From NCBI GenBank assembly GCA_965203475.1, contig OZ241890.1:124001-188000 (forward strand): a stretch of DNA of 64,000 nt. The letters run 5' to 3'. Below, piece by piece: positions 8,220 through 18,092 of this stretch (its first letter is position 1; every line of letters starts with the position of its first letter). This stretch comes from JABDMD01 sp965203475 (lineage in GTDB: Bacteria > Pseudomonadota > Gammaproteobacteria > UBA4575). The position numbers and the translations under genes were made by a program. The notes under the pieces are model-generated. The model was not told where the DNA came from, did no database searches, and saw only the letters and a program-made list of their open reading frames with translations.

Positions 8220-8229
8220 CCTATAACGT

Positions 8230-8682
8230 ATGTTTCGTGGTGTAAATGATCTCAATTTGGACGCCAAAGGAAGAATGTCATTACCGGCTCGCTACCGGGA
8301 TCGCATTCAGGAATCCTGTGGCGGTAGCTTTGTAATAACCGTCGATGTTGATCGATGCTTATTGCTTTATCCATTTCCTGAGTGGCAACTGATAGAAAAG
8401 AAGTTAATGGAATTGCCCAGTATTGATAAACAAGTGAGGCGATTGCAACGCTTGCTATTAGGCCATGCTACTGAATGTGAAATGGATGCACAGCATAGAA
8501 TTTTGTTGCCTACCCCCTTGCGTAATTTCGCAAATTTAGAAAAGCATACTGTGTTAATTGGTCAAGGTAATAAATTTGAACTTTGGGACCAAGGCACTTG
8601 GGAAAAGATGTGTGATAAATGGATTAAAGAAGAAAATAAATTAAGTGATATTACTAGTGCGCTTGAAACGCTTTCAATTTAA
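8230..8682 (+). CDS. mraZ: Transcriptional regulator MraZ
   Basis: The 150-residue protein contains two SpoVT/AbrB-like DNA-binding repeats. The first is FRGVNDLNLDAKGRMSLPAR (residues 2-21) and the second is ECEMDAQHRILLPTPLR (about 78-94). Both keep the DxxGR or DxxxR signature followed by LP. MraZ assembles into rings and represses the dcw cluster promoter; matching repeats lie at 8171-8200. Length is normal. The stop is 2 bases before rsmH, so translation is probably coupled. The start is fixed by the conserved N-terminus MFRG, although no good Shine-Dalgarno sequence is near it. Confidence 0.96.
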   Translation: MFRGVNDLNLDAKGRMSLPARYRDRIQESCGGSFVITVDVDRCLLLYPFPEWQLIEKKLMELPSIDKQVRRLQRLLLGHATECEMDAQHRILLPTPLRNFANLEKHTVLIGQGNKFELWDQGTWEKMCDKWIKEENKLSDITSALETLSI

Positions 8683-8684
8683 CG

Positions 8685-9611
8685 ATGCAGGCTGGTACAC
8701 ATCAGCCAGTTTTACTCAATGAGGTAGTCGAAGCATTAAACATAAATCCAGATGGAGTTTATTTGGATTGTACATTTGGCAGGGGAGGACACAGCAAAGA
8801 GATATTAAGTCGGCTTAATGCTAACGGTCGTATATTAGCGATCGATCAAGATACTGAAGCGGTCACATATGGGAAAGCAAAATTTTTGGAAGATAAAAGG
8901 ATAACTATATTGCAAAAAAATTTTTCTGAACTATCCGATGTTGCAAAAGAACATAATTGTATTGGGAGTGTAAACGGGATTTTGTTTGATTTAGGAGTAT
9001 CTTCACCTCAGTTAGATGATCCTCAACGAGGATTTAGTTTTATGCATGATGGTCCTTTGGACATGCGTATGAGAAGAAATGTTGGTTTAAGTGCTGCAGA
9101 CTGGTTGCAATCTGTATCCATGCCAGAGCTTGAAAAAGTTTTAAGAGAGTATGGGCAAGAGAGATACGCAAAAAAGATTGCAAGAACGATTGTTGAGACT
9201 AGAAATGTTAGTCGCATTTCAACTACAAACGAACTAGCGGAGATTGTTAAACACGTGGTTGGAAGGTCTCGTGAGCATAAACATCCTGCTACACGTACTT
9301 TTCAAGCCATCAGAATTTATATAAATAAAGAATTAGAGGTTTTGTCAGCAGCATTAGAATGTTGTGCTCAACTTCTTGTAGCAACAGGCCGCTTGTTAGT
9401 GATTACATTCCATTCTTTAGAAGATCAAATAGTAAAAAATTTACTACGTAATACTCCGAACTCATCTCTTCCCAGAAGATTGCCAATTATAGATGAATCT
9501 AAGCCGCAATTTGTTCGTGTTTGCAAACCAATCCGGCCTTCGTCATATGAAATTGAAAATAATCCTAGAGCAAGGAGTTCAAAGCTCTATGTTTTGGAGC
9601 GTGCTTCATGA
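8685..9611 (+). CDS. rsmH: 16S rRNA (cytosine-1402-N4)-methyltransferase
   Basis: This 308-residue protein begins HQPVLLNEVVEALN, then YLDCTFGRGGHSKEIL (SAM-binding motif I), AIDQDTEAV, NGILFDLGVSSPQLDDPQRG and LLVITFHSLEDQIVK. These are the hallmarks of RsmH (MraW), which methylates N4 of C1402 in 16S rRNA, the same nucleotide that RsmI modifies on the ribose. Both enzymes for this base are therefore encoded within 2 kb, on either side of rnpB and mraZ. The gene overlaps ftsL by 4 bases. Confidence 0.97.
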   Translation: MQAGTHQPVLLNEVVEALNINPDGVYLDCTFGRGGHSKEILSRLNANGRILAIDQDTEAVTYGKAKFLEDKRITILQKNFSELSDVAKEHNCIGSVNGILFDLGVSSPQLDDPQRGFSFMHDGPLDMRMRRNVGLSAADWLQSVSMPELEKVLREYGQERYAKKIARTIVETRNVSRISTTNELAEIVKHVVGRSREHKHPATRTFQAIRIYINKELEVLSAALECCAQLLVATGRLLVITFHSLEDQIVKNLLRNTPNSSLPRRLPIIDESKPQFVRVCKPIRPSSYEIENNPRARSSKLYVLERAS

Positions 9612-9880
9612 TTGGGAAATTTTCACTAATTGTAATTTTGCTGTTAGCAAATATTTTTTCTGGAGTAAGTGTCGTTTATTCAAAACACGCCGTTCGAAAA
9701 TCATTTATTGAGTTACAAAATTTACAAAATAATTATGATGAGTTGCAAATTGAATGGGGGCAGCTTCAATTAGAACAGAGCGCATGGTCTACGCACGCAA
9801 GGATAGAAAAACTAGCGAGAGAAAAATTAGGAATGGATTTAGTGCATGAAAATAGATTGTTATTTCTAAAGTCTGAATAA
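9608..9880 (+). CDS. ftsL: Cell division protein FtsL
   Basis: The short 90-residue protein has one N-terminal membrane helix (about 5-24) and a periplasmic coiled coil (about 30-65: FIELQNLQNNYDELQIEWGQLQLEQ). It ends with ARIEKLAREKLGMD, the conserved FtsL C-terminal motif. FtsL forms a complex with FtsQ and FtsB and activates septal synthesis by FtsWI. The ATG overlaps the rsmH stop by 4 bases, and the gene precedes ftsI as expected. Sequence conservation in this family is low, but position, size and the end motif agree. Confidence 0.93.
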   Translation: MIGKFSLIVILLLANIFSGVSVVYSKHAVRKSFIELQNLQNNYDELQIEWGQLQLEQSAWSTHARIEKLAREKLGMDLVHENRLLFLKSE

Positions 9881-9894
9881 ATTCAAATTTTAAA

Positions 9895-11613
9895 ATGAAG
9901 AAAACTCCAATTTATTCTGCACGACGGTTTTTATTGTTGGCATTGCTTATTTTTGGATTTGGCGGGCTATTTGCTAGATCTATTTACTTACAGTTATTTG
10001 AGCATGAATTCCTAGAGGAGGAAGGTAAGGCGCGCCATCTGCGAGTTGTCGAAATTCCTGCACATCGTGGCATGATTTTAGATAGGAATGGTGAACTACT
10101 CGCAGTGAGCACGCCTGTATTTTCTGTTTGGGCGCACCCACTAGAAGCATTACAAAGCCATAAGGCATTGCGTGATGTTGCGCTGGTGTTAAAAATTAAT
10201 GCAGATGTACTAATAAAAAAATTACAAAGTAAGAAAGATCGAAAGTTTTTCTATGTAAAACGTCATATTAATCCACAGCAGGCTGAAAAACTTAAGACAC
10301 TCAATGCGCAAGGAGTGTATTTAAAACGTGAGTATCGGCGTTATTATCCTACAGGTGAGGTGAGTTCACACATACTTGGTTTTACCGATATTGATGATAA
10401 AGGACTAGAAGGCATAGAGCTTGCCTATGAAGATTGGTTGCGAGGGCAAGTTGGGGCAAAGCGTGTCATAAAGGACTCATATAATCGAATTGTGGAAGAT
10501 GTGGAAGCACTACGAATTCCACAGCCGGGTCAGAATCTTCAATTGAGCATTGATCGAAAACTCCAATACCTAACTTATCGTGAATTAAAATCTAAATTTA
10601 CCCAACATCACGCTCGATCCGCTTCAGCAGTTTTGATGGATGTTAAAACAGGTGAAATTTTGGCGATGGCCAATGTGCCATCTTTTAATCCGAATAATCG
10701 AAGCGGGTATCGGCGTAGTGCTTATCGTAATCGAGCAGTAACAGATGTATTTGAACCTGGATCTACAGTTAAACCATTTACAATTGCTGCCGCACTTGAA
10801 TCAAGACGCTGCTCACCTAAAACCGTAATAGATACAGCTCCCGGAGAATTTGAAGTTGCAGGCCACACCATTCGAGACATAAAAGATTTTGGAAAATTAA
10901 GTGTCAGTAAAGTTATTTTAAAATCCAGTAATGTGGGGGCTACTAAAATTGCTTTAAATACTCCGAAAGAACAACTTTGGTCTATGTTTACATCTCTTGG
11001 GGTTGGGGCACCTACCGAATCAGGGTTTCCAGGAGAAGCTTATGGCCAAATAAAATACTTTAAAAATTGGTATGAAGTTGAACATGCAACCTTAGCCTTT
11101 GGTTATGGCATGTCGATGACAGTTTTGCAGCTAGCGCATGCTTATTGTGTTTTGGCTTCAGGTGGTAAAGAGGTTACCGTTTCTATGTTGGTTGTGCCAA
11201 AACATAGTGCAAACAAAATACAAACTAGACAAATACTTTCTAACAAAACAGCAACTCAGGTTATATCAATGTTGACGGCCGTAGTGTCAAATGAGGGAAC
11301 AGGGGTGCGTGCTAGTATTCCTGGCTATAGTGTCGCGGGCAAAACAGGCACGGTACATAAATCGTCTACAGAGGGTTATGCAGAAGATAAATATATTTCT
11401 CTATTTGCAGGCATGGCGCCAGCAAGTGACCCTAAATTAGTCTTGGTGGTATTAGTTAATGAGCCACGTAGTGGTTCTTATTTTGGTGGAGAGGTTGCTG
11501 CTCCAATTTTCTCCACCATAATGGGGGGTGCCCTGAGAATTTTGAATATATCTCCTGACAAAGCTTCATTGCAGGCCGAGAGTAACAACTCGGTAAAAGA
11601 TCATGCTGGATAG
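9895..11613 (+). CDS. ftsI: Septal peptidoglycan transpeptidase FtsI (PBP3)
   Basis: The 572-residue class B penicillin-binding protein has an N-terminal membrane anchor (about 12-30) and a PBP dimerisation domain starting at IPAHRGMILDRNGE. The transpeptidase domain carries all three catalytic motifs: STVK with nucleophile Ser290 (in EPGSTVKPF), SSN at 344-346, and KTG at 483-485. It cross-links septal peptidoglycan together with FtsW. It lies 14 bases after ftsL and 12 before murE. Length matches the family, and no residue needed for catalysis is missing. Confidence 0.97.
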   Translation: MKKTPIYSARRFLLLALLIFGFGGLFARSIYLQLFEHEFLEEEGKARHLRVVEIPAHRGMILDRNGELLAVSTPVFSVWAHPLEALQSHKALRDVALVLKINADVLIKKLQSKKDRKFFYVKRHINPQQAEKLKTLNAQGVYLKREYRRYYPTGEVSSHILGFTDIDDKGLEGIELAYEDWLRGQVGAKRVIKDSYNRIVEDVEALRIPQPGQNLQLSIDRKLQYLTYRELKSKFTQHHARSASAVLMDVKTGEILAMANVPSFNPNNRSGYRRSAYRNRAVTDVFEPGSTVKPFTIAAALESRRCSPKTVIDTAPGEFEVAGHTIRDIKDFGKLSVSKVILKSSNVGATKIALNTPKEQLWSMFTSLGVGAPTESGFPGEAYGQIKYFKNWYEVEHATLAFGYGMSMTVLQLAHAYCVLASGGKEVTVSMLVVPKHSANKIQTRQILSNKTATQVISMLTAVVSNEGTGVRASIPGYSVAGKTGTVHKSSTEGYAEDKYISLFAGMAPASDPKLVLVVLVNEPRSGSYFGGEVAAPIFSTIMGGALRILNISPDKASLQAESNNSVKDHAG

Positions 11614-11625
11614 GGGCAAAAAAAT

Positions 11626-13125
11626 ATGTTGTCCTGGAATTTGTTTGATCTACTTTCTAAATGGACTACTGAGCAACACATATATGAGGATGTGGTGGTG
11701 ACAGGTTTAAGTTTGGATAGTCGCACTACTTCAAGTGGAGATTTATTTCTAGCAACAAAAGGACTGCAATCACATGGAGTTCATTTTGCGGGACAAGCCA
11801 TCAGTAAAGGAGCAGTAGCCATTGCTTGGGAACCTACCTCAAATATTGATCAAAAGAGTGTTGACTTCGGAGTGCCATGTATTCGTGTTGAAAATTTACA
11901 TAACCAGCTTGGATTCATTGGCAAACGTTTTTTTTCTAATCCATCTGAAAATATAAATTTAACTGCAATTACTGGCACCGATGGTAAAACTTCGGTGAGT
12001 CATTTCGTTGCGCAATCAATGGAGCAGCTTGAAATACCCTGTGGTGTTGTAGGCACTTTAGGCTATGGAGTATTCCCAAATTTAAATAGTGCAACACACA
12101 CCACACCCGATGCAATAAAGATACACGAATTATTTTATGATTTTGTAGAAAATAACATCAGTCATGCGGTCATTGAGGCATCCTCTCATGGATTGAAACA
12201 AGGAAGATTGAAGCATGTCGATGTAGATACTGCAGTATTTACCAATTTAGGTCGCGATCATATGGATTACCATGATTCTTTGGAAGATTATGGAAACGCC
12301 AAAAGAATCTTGTTTGAAATGTCTTCATTAAAAAATGCCATCGTCACGATTGATGGTGAATTTGGAAATAATTTGGCAAACGATATTTCTCAGAAATTAA
12401 ATCTAATTACATGTTCACGCAATGACAAAAAAATTGAAAACACAGATTTTCTTATCGCAAAAAATATAATTGCTAGTAATGGAACAATGGAATTCACAGT
12501 TGACTCAAGTTGGGGCGAAGCTAGCATTCAGTCAAATTTAATCGGCATGTTTAATGTTGATAATTTGCTCTCCACACTTGGAGTATTGCTAGCGAATAAA
12601 ATTCCATTTGAAGAAGCATGCTCTATTGTTTCAAAACTGAAAACTGTTGATGGGAGAATGGATCTTGTTAGTAGTAACAAACAGGGCCCAACAGTTGTGG
12701 TGGATTACGCGCACACACCACAGGCTTTAGCCAATGTATTACAAACCTTAAGTACGCAAAGCCCCAATAAACTTTGGTGTGTGTTTGGTTGTGGAGGCGA
12801 TCGCGATAAAGGCAAGCGGGCTGAAATGGCTCGGGCTGTGGAGCAATTTTCTGACTACGCAATTATTACAGATGATAATCCTCGTACTGAAAATCCTGGT
12901 GACATTGTCGAACAAATTTCAAAAGGTTTCGCAGAGAAAACAATTTATAAAGTTATTCATAATCGCAAGCAAGCGATTCAATATGCAATTGAAAATGCTG
13001 ATAAAGCCGACACAGTATTAATTGCAGGTAAGGGTCATGAGACCGTGCAAATAATAAATAACGAACGAATCCCATTTGATGATAAAAAGGTTGCCATGAA
13101 TTTTCTGCGGATGAGAAATTCATGA
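11626..13125 (+). CDS. murE: UDP-MurNAc-tripeptide synthetase MurE (meso-DAP adding)
   Basis: This 499-residue Mur ligase has the N-terminal UDP-binding domain (LSLDSRTTSSGDLFLATKG), the ATP P-loop GTDGKTS starting at residue 117, the central motif EASSHGLKQGR and the C-terminal domain with VVVDYAHTP. The DNPR motif at 417-420 is the signature that selects meso-diaminopimelate rather than lysine. It adds the third residue of the peptidoglycan stem peptide in the cytoplasm. The last 4 bases overlap murF. Confidence 0.97.
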   Translation: MLSWNLFDLLSKWTTEQHIYEDVVVTGLSLDSRTTSSGDLFLATKGLQSHGVHFAGQAISKGAVAIAWEPTSNIDQKSVDFGVPCIRVENLHNQLGFIGKRFFSNPSENINLTAITGTDGKTSVSHFVAQSMEQLEIPCGVVGTLGYGVFPNLNSATHTTPDAIKIHELFYDFVENNISHAVIEASSHGLKQGRLKHVDVDTAVFTNLGRDHMDYHDSLEDYGNAKRILFEMSSLKNAIVTIDGEFGNNLANDISQKLNLITCSRNDKKIENTDFLIAKNIIASNGTMEFTVDSSWGEASIQSNLIGMFNVDNLLSTLGVLLANKIPFEEACSIVSKLKTVDGRMDLVSSNKQGPTVVVDYAHTPQALANVLQTLSTQSPNKLWCVFGCGGDRDKGKRAEMARAVEQFSDYAIITDDNPRTENPGDIVEQISKGFAEKTIYKVIHNRKQAIQYAIENADKADTVLIAGKGHETVQIINNERIPFDDKKVAMNFLRMRNS

Positions 13126-14486
13126 AATATTCATTAACAGAGATTGAAAATATTACGAGTGGCAAGCTATTCGGTAAAGATATTGTTGCACATGGCTTGT
13201 CCACAGATACTCGTACTTTGAGTAAAGGTGAGTTGTTTGTTGCATTATCGGGAGAAAATTATGATGCACATGAATTTATTTCTACTGGGAAGGCTAGTTT
13301 AGCGGCAGGTGTAATTGTAGATAGAAAGCTTGAGATAAATTTACCTCAAATTGTCGTTAACGACACATGTATTGCATTACAAGATATCGCACGTGCTTGG
13401 CGAAATAATTTTAGTATACCTGTTATTGGAATTACAGGTTCAAACGGAAAAACCTCTGTAAAAGAATTTATTAAATATATTTTATTCTCGCAAGGCAATG
13501 TATTAGCTACAGTCGGAAACTTAAATAATCATATCGGTGTTCCATTAACCTTATTAAATTTAGATCAAACGCATAATTTTGCAGTAATAGAAATGGGCGC
13601 GAATCATGCTGGAGAAATTGCGACACTTGCCTCTATTGCCTGTCCGAATATTGGGGTCATTACAAATATTGGTCCTGCCCATTTAGAAGGATTTGGGTCT
13701 CTACAGGGCGTGGCCGATGCCAAATCCGAGTTATATCAAAACTTAAGTACAGAAGGGATTGCTGTTGTCAATGCAGATGAGCCATTTCGGCATGAATGGC
13801 ATGAAAAAATTGCAAATCGAATGCAAATCACTTTTGGGGTTGAAAATTCTGCCGATGTTATTGGCAAGGTTGTCGACATTGGGCTCATTGAAATATTCAC
13901 ACCCATCGGAGAGGCACGAATTGAGCTGAAAACTCCTGGACTTCACTCGCTTTACAATGCGCTTGCAGCCGCAGCTGTATGTATTGGTGTAGGAATTGAT
14001 ATTGAATTCATTAAAGCTGGCATTGAGTCGACTGAACCTGTAGCAGGCAGATTAATTCGCTTAAAAGGAATCGGCGGTTCTCGTTTAATTGATGACACCT
14101 ATAACGCAAATCCAGCATCTTTATTAGTTGCACTAGAAACACAGTCGCAAGAGAGCGGTGAACATTGGCTGGTGCTAGGTGATATGGGCGAGTTGGGTGA
14201 GCAAAGTATTGAACTGCATACAAAAGCAGGAATCATGGCAAAAGAATTTGGAGTAAAACGATTGTTTGCAGTGGGGGAGCTTGCTAAGCATGCTGTAACG
14301 TCGTTTGGAAAAGGTGGCGAACACTTTGCAAGTCATGCAGAAATTACCAAAGTATTACAGGATGAACTTGTTGACAACATTTCTGTGTTGATAAAAGGGT
14401 CTAGAGCTATGCACTTAGAAGAAATTGTAACGGGAATAAAAGTAAACAAAGTCTCTAATTCAAATTGTAACGAACATGCTGCTTGA
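13122..14486 (+). CDS. murF: UDP-MurNAc-tripeptide--D-Ala-D-Ala ligase
   Basis: The 454-residue ligase contains the N-terminal motif GLSTDTRTLSKGELFVALSG, the P-loop GITGSNGKTSVKEFI (Gly106 onward), GNLNNHIGVPLTLL, EMGANHAGEI and RLIDDTYNANPAS. These are standard MurF motifs. It adds the D-Ala-D-Ala dipeptide made by Ddl to give the UDP-MurNAc-pentapeptide. It overlaps murE by 4 bases and mraY by 11, so the genes are tightly coupled. MurF needs its dipeptide supply, which bears on the ddl frameshift further downstream. Confidence 0.97.
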   Translation: MKYSLTEIENITSGKLFGKDIVAHGLSTDTRTLSKGELFVALSGENYDAHEFISTGKASLAAGVIVDRKLEINLPQIVVNDTCIALQDIARAWRNNFSIPVIGITGSNGKTSVKEFIKYILFSQGNVLATVGNLNNHIGVPLTLLNLDQTHNFAVIEMGANHAGEIATLASIACPNIGVITNIGPAHLEGFGSLQGVADAKSELYQNLSTEGIAVVNADEPFRHEWHEKIANRMQITFGVENSADVIGKVVDIGLIEIFTPIGEARIELKTPGLHSLYNALAAAAVCIGVGIDIEFIKAGIESTEPVAGRLIRLKGIGGSRLIDDTYNANPASLLVALETQSQESGEHWLVLGDMGELGEQSIELHTKAGIMAKEFGVKRLFAVGELAKHAVTSFGKGGEHFASHAEITKVLQDELVDNISVLIKGSRAMHLEEIVTGIKVNKVSNSNCNEHAA

Positions 14487-15558
14487 ATTATTTGCATACT
14501 TAGAAGAATTTCATTCTGGGTTTAATGTATTCCAGTATCTAACGTTACGAGCAATTTTAGGAGTGTTAACTGCACTTACAATTTGTTTTGTAACAGGGCC
14601 AATGATGATTCGCAAATTAAGTAGTTACAGTGTAAATCAAAATGTTCGAGATGATGGACCTCAAACACATCTTGCCAAAGCAGGAACGCCAACGATGGGG
14701 GGTGCATTTTTGCTGATTGCTATTTTGCTAAGTGCTTTACTCTGGAGCGATCTTTCTAATCGTTATGTTTGGTTTACGATCGGCACAACTTTTTTATTTG
14801 GCTTGATTGGAGCTGTAGATGACATTAAAAAATTAATTAGTGGTACGAGCAAAGGGTTGTCCGCTAGAAGTAAATACTTTTGGCAATCAGCGATAGGAAT
14901 AGGTGTCGCGATACTATTGTTCTATAGCACCACCATTCCAAATGAAACTAATTTATATGTTCCGTTTTTTAAAAATATCATCATACCTATGGGCGCGTGG
15001 TTCATATTATTGACATATTTTGTAATTGTTGGATCCAGTAATGCTGTGAATTTTACAGATGGACTCGATGGGCTCGCGATCATGCCAGTGGTAATGGTAG
15101 CAGGCGCATTAGGTGTATTTGCCTATTTAAGTGGAAATTATAATTTCGCAAATTATTTAGCTATCCCATATTTACCACTTTCAGGTGAATTGGTAGTTTT
15201 CTGTGGTGCTGTTGTCGGTGCTGGTTTGGGATTTCTTTGGTTTAATGCTTATCCGGCACAAGTTTTCATGGGGGATGTGGGCGCGCTCTCATTAGGTGCC
15301 GCTATTGGTATTTTGGCAGTCTTAGTACGTCAAGAAATAGTTTTAGTCATTATGGGAGGTGTGTTTGTACTTGAAACGATCTCTGTAATGATTCAAGTAG
15401 TATCTTTCAAATTAACAGGCAAGAGAATTTTTCAAATGGCGCCACTACATCATCATTTTGAGTTAAAGGGCTGGCCTGAACCAAGAGTCATTGTTCGATT
15501 TTGGATTATAACGGTAATCCTAGTGCTTATAGGTTTGGCAACCATAAAAATTCGGTAA
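14476..15558 (+). CDS. mraY: Phospho-MurNAc-pentapeptide transferase MraY
   Basis: This 360-residue integral membrane enzyme has about ten hydrophobic helices. The conserved cytoplasmic motifs are all visible: QNVRDDGPQTHLAKAGTPTM, GAVDDIKKL with the Asp pair, NAVNFTDGLDGLA, FMGDVGALSLG, and the histidine motif PLHHHFELKGWPEP. It transfers phospho-MurNAc-pentapeptide to undecaprenyl phosphate to make lipid I. The start overlaps the end of murF by 11 bases. Length is the family standard. Confidence 0.98.
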   Translation: MLLELFAYLEEFHSGFNVFQYLTLRAILGVLTALTICFVTGPMMIRKLSSYSVNQNVRDDGPQTHLAKAGTPTMGGAFLLIAILLSALLWSDLSNRYVWFTIGTTFLFGLIGAVDDIKKLISGTSKGLSARSKYFWQSAIGIGVAILLFYSTTIPNETNLYVPFFKNIIIPMGAWFILLTYFVIVGSSNAVNFTDGLDGLAIMPVVMVAGALGVFAYLSGNYNFANYLAIPYLPLSGELVVFCGAVVGAGLGFLWFNAYPAQVFMGDVGALSLGAAIGILAVLVRQEIVLVIMGGVFVLETISVMIQVVSFKLTGKRIFQMAPLHHHFELKGWPEPRVIVRFWIITVILVLIGLATIKIR

Positions 15559-15564
15559 ACCAAT

Positions 15565-16923
15565 ATGGGTTTGGCATTACTAGTTAATGAAATGAATATA
15601 ACAAACGAAACAGTTGTAATTGGACTTGGAGATACGGGGTTGTCTATTGCATCTTATTTAACTGAACAACAAGTTCCATTTAAGATGGTTGATACTCGCG
15701 CTCAACCACCAAAACTTAATGATTTCAAGCAGCAATTCTCAGAAGTTGAAATTTATTTAGGAGAATTAAATAAATCTTTTTTTGAAAATGTTCAACAAAT
15801 AATCGTAAGTCCAGGCATTGATCAAACACATCCTGTGCTACAAACAGCCATAGCGCAAGGAGCTGAATGTTTTGGTGACATTGAATTGTTTGTTAAACAA
15901 ATTACCGCTCCAATTATTGCGATCACGGGTTCCAATGGAAAGAGTACGGTCACAAGTTTAGTCACCCAGATGGCTCAACAGGCGGGGGTACAAGCGTATG
16001 CGGGTGGCAATTTAGGTCCGCCAGCACTTGAATTATTGAAATTTAAAAATGCGGAATTATATGTACTGGAGTTATCCAGTTTTCAGCTTGAGTCAATTTA
16101 TTCTATGCATCCCAAGGTGGCCACTGTGTTAAATATTTCTCCTGATCATCTCGATCGTCATGGAGATGCACACACCTATGCTGCAATTAAATCCAGAATT
16201 TACCGAAATGCTGAGACCAGTGTTATCAATTTGGATGATGAGTGTGTTCGTAACATGTCGGATAGTGGCAACAAAATATATTTTACACGTTCACGACCAA
16301 AAAACGGAGAATTTGGTGTAATTGAAAAAAATAATAACTCATTTCTGGCCAAAGGAGAAAAGACCCTATTGAATGTAAAAAAATTAACGTTAATGGGTGA
16401 GTCTGGAATTTTAAATGCATTGGCCGCACTTGCCATTGGTGATTCGATACATTTGCCCATGGATTCAATGTTACAAACACTCATGAATTTTCAAGGATTA
16501 CCACATCGATTGGCAACGGTTATAGAAACAAATAATGTTCTATGGGTCAATGATTCTAAAGGTACAAATATCGGTGCTACTGTAAGTTCATTACAAAGTA
16601 TCAACAACGATATTATTTTAATTGCAGGTGGTGTTTTTAAAGGAGGGGATTTAGAGCAATTTTGTCAAGCCGTAAGTAAGCATGCCAAGCATGTAATTTT
16701 ATTTGGACAGGATGCAGACATACTTCAACTTGCTTTAAATAATTGTGTACCAGTTTATAGGACCGAAAATCTACGGCAGTCGGTGCATAAGGCGTATGCG
16801 CTCGCACAGGCTGGTGATACAGTTTTACTCTCACCTGCATGTGCAAGCTTTGATATGTATGAAAATTATATTGAGCGTGGCGAAGACTTTGAAAATTGTG
16901 TTACTGAGTTAATTGCAAAATGA
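15565..16923 (+). CDS. murD: UDP-MurNAc-L-alanine--D-glutamate ligase
   Basis: The 452-residue enzyme shows the N-terminal Rossmann-like domain (VVIGLGDTGLSIASYL, VDTRAQPP, ISPGI-like IVSPGIDQTHP), the P-loop GSNGKST at 122-128, GGNLGPPALEL, ELSSFQLE, DHLDRHGD and the C-terminal LSPACASFDMYENYIERG. It adds D-glutamate to UDP-MurNAc-L-Ala. Two starts are possible: ATG at 15565 or ATG at 15595 (giving MNITNETVV), and neither has a strong Shine-Dalgarno. I kept the longer form, though the shorter fits typical MurD N-termini. It overlaps ftsW by 4 bases. Confidence 0.95.
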   Translation: MGLALLVNEMNITNETVVIGLGDTGLSIASYLTEQQVPFKMVDTRAQPPKLNDFKQQFSEVEIYLGELNKSFFENVQQIIVSPGIDQTHPVLQTAIAQGAECFGDIELFVKQITAPIIAITGSNGKSTVTSLVTQMAQQAGVQAYAGGNLGPPALELLKFKNAELYVLELSSFQLESIYSMHPKVATVLNISPDHLDRHGDAHTYAAIKSRIYRNAETSVINLDDECVRNMSDSGNKIYFTRSRPKNGEFGVIEKNNNSFLAKGEKTLLNVKKLTLMGESGILNALAALAIGDSIHLPMDSMLQTLMNFQGLPHRLATVIETNNVLWVNDSKGTNIGATVSSLQSINNDIILIAGGVFKGGDLEQFCQAVSKHAKHVILFGQDADILQLALNNCVPVYRTENLRQSVHKAYALAQAGDTVLLSPACASFDMYENYIERGEDFENCVTELIAK

Positions 16924-18089
16924 ACTCAAGTCAAGCAGCCAGAAAAAAATCGACCAATTTTAATATCGAGTTTGCAAAGCGTTGTGATGCAAAATTATTG
17001 TTAACTGTCATGTTGTTATTGGGGCTTGGATTAGTGATGGTTACGTCATCATCAATTGAAATAGCAGATCGATCTACTGGCGATCCGTTATATTATTTTA
17101 AGCGACAATTTATATTTGCACTCATTGGGATCTTTTTTGCTTGGATAACTTCAAGAATTCGGTTAACGCATTGGGAAAACTCAGGATTTGCTATTTTATT
17201 TTTGATGGTGGCATTACTGGTGTTAGTACTGATTCCGGGGCTAGGAAGAACTGTAAATGGTAGCACTCGTTGGCTGGAGCTGGGCGTATTCGCGTTACAG
17301 GTTTCAGAAGCTGTTAAATTAATGCTTATTATTTATTTGGCCGGTTATGTGGTAAGACAAGGTAAACAAATTCGCGAATCCTTTATTGGCTTCATCAAAC
17401 CTATGTTGGTGTTAGTGATTTTATTTACTTTACTATTATTGGAACCTGATTTTGGTGCAGCAATAGTGTTATTAGCCACTGCATTGGGAATGCTGTATTT
17501 GGCAGGCGTGAAAATTTGGAAATTTGGCTTACTTCTATTGGCATCTGCAATTTCAATGACATTCGTCGCGTTGTCCTCTCCATATCGTGTAGAACGGTTG
17601 ACTGCGTTTTTAAATCCTTGGTCGGATCCTTTTGGATCTGGTTTTCAGCTCACACAATCTTTAATTGCGATTGGAAGTGGTTCATGGTCAGGATTGGGTT
17701 TGGGAGCTAGCGTGCAAAAATTATTCTATTTGCCTGAGGCACATACCGATTTTGTTTTTGCTGTAATTGCGGAGGAGCTGGGATTAATTGGCGTAGGAGT
17801 GGTTTTATTTTTATTTGCGGCTCTTATTCATCGTTGTTTTGTGATTGGTAAATCGGTTGAAAAAAAAGGTATGAAATTTGGCGCACAACTTTGTTATGGC
17901 ATTGGTATTTGGCTTGGATTGCAAACACTGATCAATATTGGGGTGAATATGGGCGTATTGCCAACCAAAGGCCTCACATTACCTTTTATTAGTGCAGGTG
18001 GCAGTAGTTTAATTGTTGTTTGTATGGCAATTGGATTAATTACCCGCGTACATATTGAAGGTCAGTCAAAATCAATGCGACGTAGATAA
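16920..18089 (+). CDS. ftsW: Septal peptidoglycan glycosyltransferase FtsW
   Basis: This 389-residue SEDS-family membrane protein has about ten helices. Recognisable blocks are GLGLVMVTSSSIEIA, YFKRQFIFALIGI, NGSTRWLELGVFALQVSE, LLLEPDFGAAIV, GFQLTQSLIAIGSG, LPEAHTDFVFAVIAEELG and LPFISAGGSSLIV. FtsW polymerises glycan strands from lipid II at the septum together with FtsI (here about 5 kb upstream). It sits in its usual place between murD and murG and overlaps murD by 4 bases. Confidence 0.97.
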   Translation: MNSSQAARKKSTNFNIEFAKRCDAKLLLTVMLLLGLGLVMVTSSSIEIADRSTGDPLYYFKRQFIFALIGIFFAWITSRIRLTHWENSGFAILFLMVALLVLVLIPGLGRTVNGSTRWLELGVFALQVSEAVKLMLIIYLAGYVVRQGKQIRESFIGFIKPMLVLVILFTLLLLEPDFGAAIVLLATALGMLYLAGVKIWKFGLLLLASAISMTFVALSSPYRVERLTAFLNPWSDPFGSGFQLTQSLIAIGSGSWSGLGLGASVQKLFYLPEAHTDFVFAVIAEELGLIGVGVVLFLFAALIHRCFVIGKSVEKKGMKFGAQLCYGIGIWLGLQTLINIGVNMGVLPTKGLTLPFISAGGSSLIVVCMAIGLITRVHIEGQSKSMRRR

Positions 18090-18092
18090 CAT

